From assembly GCA_001872985.1 (NCBI GenBank), contig MNYA01000207.1:1-8380 (forward strand): a stretch of 8,380 nt of DNA. Reading direction: 5' to 3'. The notes below the pieces were generated by a model. That model searched no databases, was not told the origin of the DNA, and was given only the letters and a program-made list of their open reading frames with translations. The stretch comes from a bacterium CG2_30_54_10. Lineage in GTDB: Bacteria > Muiribacteriota > Ozemobacteria > Ozemobacterales > Ozemobacteraceae. The position numbers and the translations under genes were made by a program. Shown here one piece after another: positions 5,870 to 8,380 of this stretch (the stretch's first letter is position 1; each line of letters begins with the position of its first letter).

Positions 5870-7081
5870 TCACGAACCAAAAATCAACTTTTTCAATTTC
5901 AAAAACGCGCCCGCAGGCTCTTCTTCAATTACCTCGACCCCGGAGCTGAGAATTTTGTCGGTCATCGCTTCCATGGCGTGGGCCAGGATGCTTCGCGGAA
6001 ATTTTAAAACGAAGGGCTCTCCTTGATTAAGCGCGGTCTGGGCTGTCTCATAATCCATGGGGACGACCGAAAAAATCGGAATTGCCAAACCTTCCTCAAT
6101 GTCTTTGCGACTGATCCCAACGTTGGAAATATCCTTGTTGATGACCAGTTTGACCTTGCCGATGTCGAACCGTATATCAGATAGCGTCTTCAGGCAAAGC
6201 TTGGTATTCTTGAGTGAACTTATCTCCAGGGTGCAAACCAACAGTACCAAGCCGGTTTGATCGAGAATTTGAAGTTCATTGTTGCCCATCTGGGAGGCCG
6301 TGTCGAAAATGATGAACTGATAGGCCGGTGACAAGGTCTCGATAATGGTTTTGATGTGCGAGGTCTTTACCGCATCAGCGTAGGCCGGTTCCAGGGGAGC
6401 GAGCAGAAGGTCGAGCCCACTCGGATGGTGGGTAATATTGGCTTCGATCTTTGAGGGGGTAATCTCCTCTTCTTTTTCAACGATGTTGTAGATATTCTTT
6501 CCGGCGTTCTGGTTCAGCGTGATGGCGACATCGCCAAACTGAAGGGATGAGTCGATCAAAAGGGTCCGTTTTCCGCGCTTGGCAAGGCTGATCGCCAGAT
6601 TCGTGGCCAGAGTCGTTCGTCCGACACCGCCCTTTGTAGCGAAAAAGGTCAGAATCTCAGCCTTGGATTCTTCTTCCAGGAGGTCGGGGCGGTCCTTCAG
6701 CCACTTGTTGAAAACGCCGAGGATGGTATCGGAAAGATCACCGCTGGAGAATGGCTTGGTCAGGTAATCTTTGGCCCCCGCTTTCATCGCCCGCCGAAAA
6801 TATTCCTGCTCGCTTTGAATAGACATCATTACGACCTGGATGTTGGGCTGTTCTTTGGCCAGCGCCTCAGTCACCTTCAGACCATCGAGCTTGGGCATAT
6901 TGATGTCCATCAAAATAACATGAGGATGCATTTCCTTCGCCAACCTAAGGGCCTCTTCACCGTCTCCTGCCTCGCCGATCACCTGAATGGAATCCTGGCT
7001 GCCGAGCATTCGACGGATATTCGAACGCAATTCGACCATGTCATCGGCAATCAGAACCTTGATTCGGCGATTTGAAGCCAT
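5870..7081 (-). CDS. cpaE: CpaE/TadZ-type protein: receiver domain fused to MinD/ParA-like ATPase
   Basis: 403 residues. The N-terminal part (about 7-125) is a complete CheY-like receiver with Asp13/Asp14, phospho-acceptor Asp59 in M-D-I-N-M-P, Ser87 and Lys109 in L-T-K-P-F. The C-terminal part (about 142-390) is a MinD/ParA-type ATPase. It has a deviant Walker A K-G-G-V-G-R-T-T at 150-157 (signature Lys150 kept, P-loop Lys replaced by Arg155), the CpaE hallmark Q-F-G-D-V at 181-185, and the Walker B-like F-I-I-F-D-T with Asp260. CpaE/TadZ proteins localise Tad machines to poles or specific sites. The intact receiver suggests control by a histidine kinase that is not in the window. The ATG at 7081 follows the cpaC stop by 30 nt and has a modest CGGAG about 12 nt upstream. 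Confidence 0.93.
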   Translation of the reverse strand: MASNRRIKVLIADDMVELRSNIRRMLGSQDSIQVIGEAGDGEEALRLAKEMHPHVILMDINMPKLDGLKVTEALAKEQPNIQVVMMSIQSEQEYFRRAMKAGAKDYLTKPFSSGDLSDTILGVFNKWLKDRPDLLEEESKAEILTFFATKGGVGRTTLATNLAISLAKRGKRTLLIDSSLQFGDVAITLNQNAGKNIYNIVEKEEEITPSKIEANITHHPSGLDLLLAPLEPAYADAVKTSHIKTIIETLSPAYQFIIFDTASQMGNNELQILDQTGLVLLVCTLEISSLKNTKLCLKTLSDIRFDIGKVKLVINKDISNVGISRKDIEEGLAIPIFSVVPMDYETAQTALNQGEPFVLKFPRSILAHAMEAMTDKILSSGVEVIEEEPAGAFLKLKKLIFGS

Positions 7082-7111
7082 GATACTATTTGCTCCGGGC
7101 CGTGAGTCCGG

Positions 7112-8380
7112 CTATCGGGCGGTTTCCTCGGGAAAGTGGCTGGATTTGATCTTCTGGAAGAGGTTATGGAGCTTTTCGAGGTGTTCGGTCCGCTTGGGGA
7201 CAGGAACGATCTCGACCTTCTTGCCCCCCATATGATCTTTCTCGCGGCCGACGATCTCAGGAGTCAACAAAATCACCAGCTCACTTTCAGAGAGCACCTC
7301 GTGCTTCCAGCGGAAAAACCTCCCCAGGTAGGGAATTTTGGAAAGGATAGGAACATTTTCACTGTTTACGGTATTATTCTTTCTTATCAAACCGCCAAGA
7401 ACCATCGTTTCCCCATTCTTGATTTTGGCCGTGGTCATTACACTTCGATCGCTCTTGTCAAGAGTGGTTGTCCGGCCGGAGACAAGTTCTCCCTGCTGGG
7501 CGAACACCGAGAACTTTAGCCCATCCTCACCGATGACGAATAGATCGCGGATGGCGAGGCGAAGTTTGGCGGTGTCCTGGTCGAATTGCGGTTTACCCTG
7601 ATTGTCCGTTCCTGAGATGAAATGCGACTTTATCGATGTCTCGAAGAATGCCAAACCTGAATCTGATTCGGGGTTCGTCCCCGCGACTCCCAACTTCCCA
7701 GGCTCCTGATCGCCCTCACCCAGCCATCCGCTCTGGGCCAACTTACTGAGTTTGGCGTTTGCATACACGATCAGCTTGGGGTTGGCCAGAACTTTAGCTT
7801 TCCCGGTTTTTTCAAGAGCGGAAACCTGCGCGTCAATGATCTCGAACCGGTTCAGGTTGCCCCCGGCAAATGGATTAACATGAGAGGGAACGGGCGCCCC
7901 GAGAGATTGCACGTCACCCCGCCAAGCGTTGGTCACATTTTCATAAAAGTTGACGACACCCCGCTGTGTGAGCCCTCCGCCGACGGAAGGCGAGGTACCC
8001 CACTTGATTCCGAGATCCTTGGTTGCATCACGGGTCATTTCAAGAATGTAGGCCTGGAAGACAACCTGAATGGGGTTTTTGATCGAAACAAGATTGCGGA
8101 CGCTGCCTTCCGCGGGAATGAAACCTTTCAGCACTTCGCTCAGATGCTGAAAATCATTTTGATTCTCGACATAGCCCTCGGCGATAACGGTAACGTTAGC
8201 CGTGTCGGTTGCAGTCGGGGTTTCCCAGGGGGCCTCGTTGGGCTTGATCACGGAAATCTTTACCGTGGGTATCTTGATGGCCTCCTCGATCCGTTCTTTC
8301 AACGAAATCGTCGGCTGAATTTTTACTTCAAGGAGGTTTTCGATCTTCTGGTCGGGGGCCAGGCCGTTGATGATTTTTTC
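7112..8380 (-). CDS. cpaC: CpaC/RcpA, outer-membrane secretin of the Tad pilus (5' end outside window)
   Basis: The frame is open from the right edge to TAG at 7112, giving 422 visible residues; the internal TTG at 8302 is not a real start. It begins inside an apparent BON-type domain (fragment residues 1-24, ending I-E-N-L-L-E-V-K). A second BON-like unit lies at about 62-101 (V-T-V-I-A-E-G-Y-V to V-R-N-L-V-S-I), then the secretin core starting F-Q-A-Y-I-L-E-M. The C-terminal secretin signature is clear: V-P-I-L-S-K-I-P-Y-L-G-R-F-F-R at 343-357 and E-L-V-I-L-L-T-P-E-I-V ending at 377. About 45 Lys/His/Glu-rich residues follow. The protein should form the outer-membrane channel for the pilus. 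The signal peptide and pre-secretin N-terminus are missing because of the window edge. The middle of the core (about 205-300) departs from the usual CpaC pattern. Confidence 0.92.
   Translation of the reverse strand, partial: EKIINGLAPDQKIENLLEVKIQPTISLKERIEEAIKIPTVKISVIKPNEAPWETPTATDTANVTVIAEGYVENQNDFQHLSEVLKGFIPAEGSVRNLVSIKNPIQVVFQAYILEMTRDATKDLGIKWGTSPSVGGGLTQRGVVNFYENVTNAWRGDVQSLGAPVPSHVNPFAGGNLNRFEIIDAQVSALEKTGKAKVLANPKLIVYANAKLSKLAQSGWLGEGDQEPGKLGVAGTNPESDSGLAFFETSIKSHFISGTDNQGKPQFDQDTAKLRLAIRDLFVIGEDGLKFSVFAQQGELVSGRTTTLDKSDRSVMTTAKIKNGETMVLGGLIRKNNTVNSENVPILSKIPYLGRFFRWKHEVLSESELVILLTPEIVGREKDHMGGKKVEIVPVPKRTEHLEKLHNLFQKIKSSHFPEETAR

Noticed and set aside
5848..5880. TTG-initiated 11-residue extension of CpaF
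   Set aside because: It overlaps the end of cpaE, and the strong AAGGAGGT site is placed for the ATG at 5847.

Overview
The window is an almost gap-free, single-strand (minus) gene cluster, transcribed from right to left. It carries the inner-membrane, ATPase and secretin core of a Tad/Flp (type IVc) pilus machine, followed by an accessory tail that looks locally duplicated. A secretin gene and two lipoprotein signal peptides imply a Gram-negative (diderm) host. The composition (moderately GC-rich), the GTG starts and the CpaE with a full receiver domain suggest an environmental bacterium, perhaps of a deltaproteobacterial or Nitrospirota-like lineage. No marker here settles the phylum.

Layout in transcription order. 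(1) 8380-7112: 3' part of a CpaC/RcpA secretin, cut by the right window edge. (2) 7081-5870: CpaE/TadZ-type protein, an N-terminal receiver domain fused to a MinD/ParA-like ATPase. (3) 5847-4480: CpaF/TadA secretion ATPase. (4) 4475-3417: TadB. (5) 3406-2462: TadC. (6) 2461-2099: DUF192 protein, copy A. (7) 2017-1826: a 63-residue lipoprotein-like stub. (8) 1793-1434: DUF192 protein, copy B. (9) 1265-1: a large lipoprotein with repeated beta-sandwich (carboxypeptidase-regulatory/CNA-B-like) domains, cut by the left edge. The prepilin (flp), prepilin peptidase (cpaA/tadV) and cpaB are not in the window; they may lie beyond the right edge. No tadD/tadE/tadF-like gene follows tadC here.

How the genes work together. 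CpaF would power the TadB/TadC inner-membrane platform, CpaE would place or regulate the machine, and CpaC would form the outer-membrane channel. The DUF192 and lipoprotein genes are spaced like members of the same transcript and are therefore candidate Tad accessory or surface components, but their function is unknown.

The most unusual part is 1155-2461. The DUF192 gene plus the 5' end of a lipoprotein gene occurs twice in tandem. Copy A retains only the lipoprotein signal peptide and a short tail. Copy B leads into the full multidomain lipoprotein, and its intergenic region carries an extra palindromic segment of roughly 90 nt. The large lipoprotein gene also has two 8-C homopolymer tracts, the only runs of 8 or more I saw in the window.
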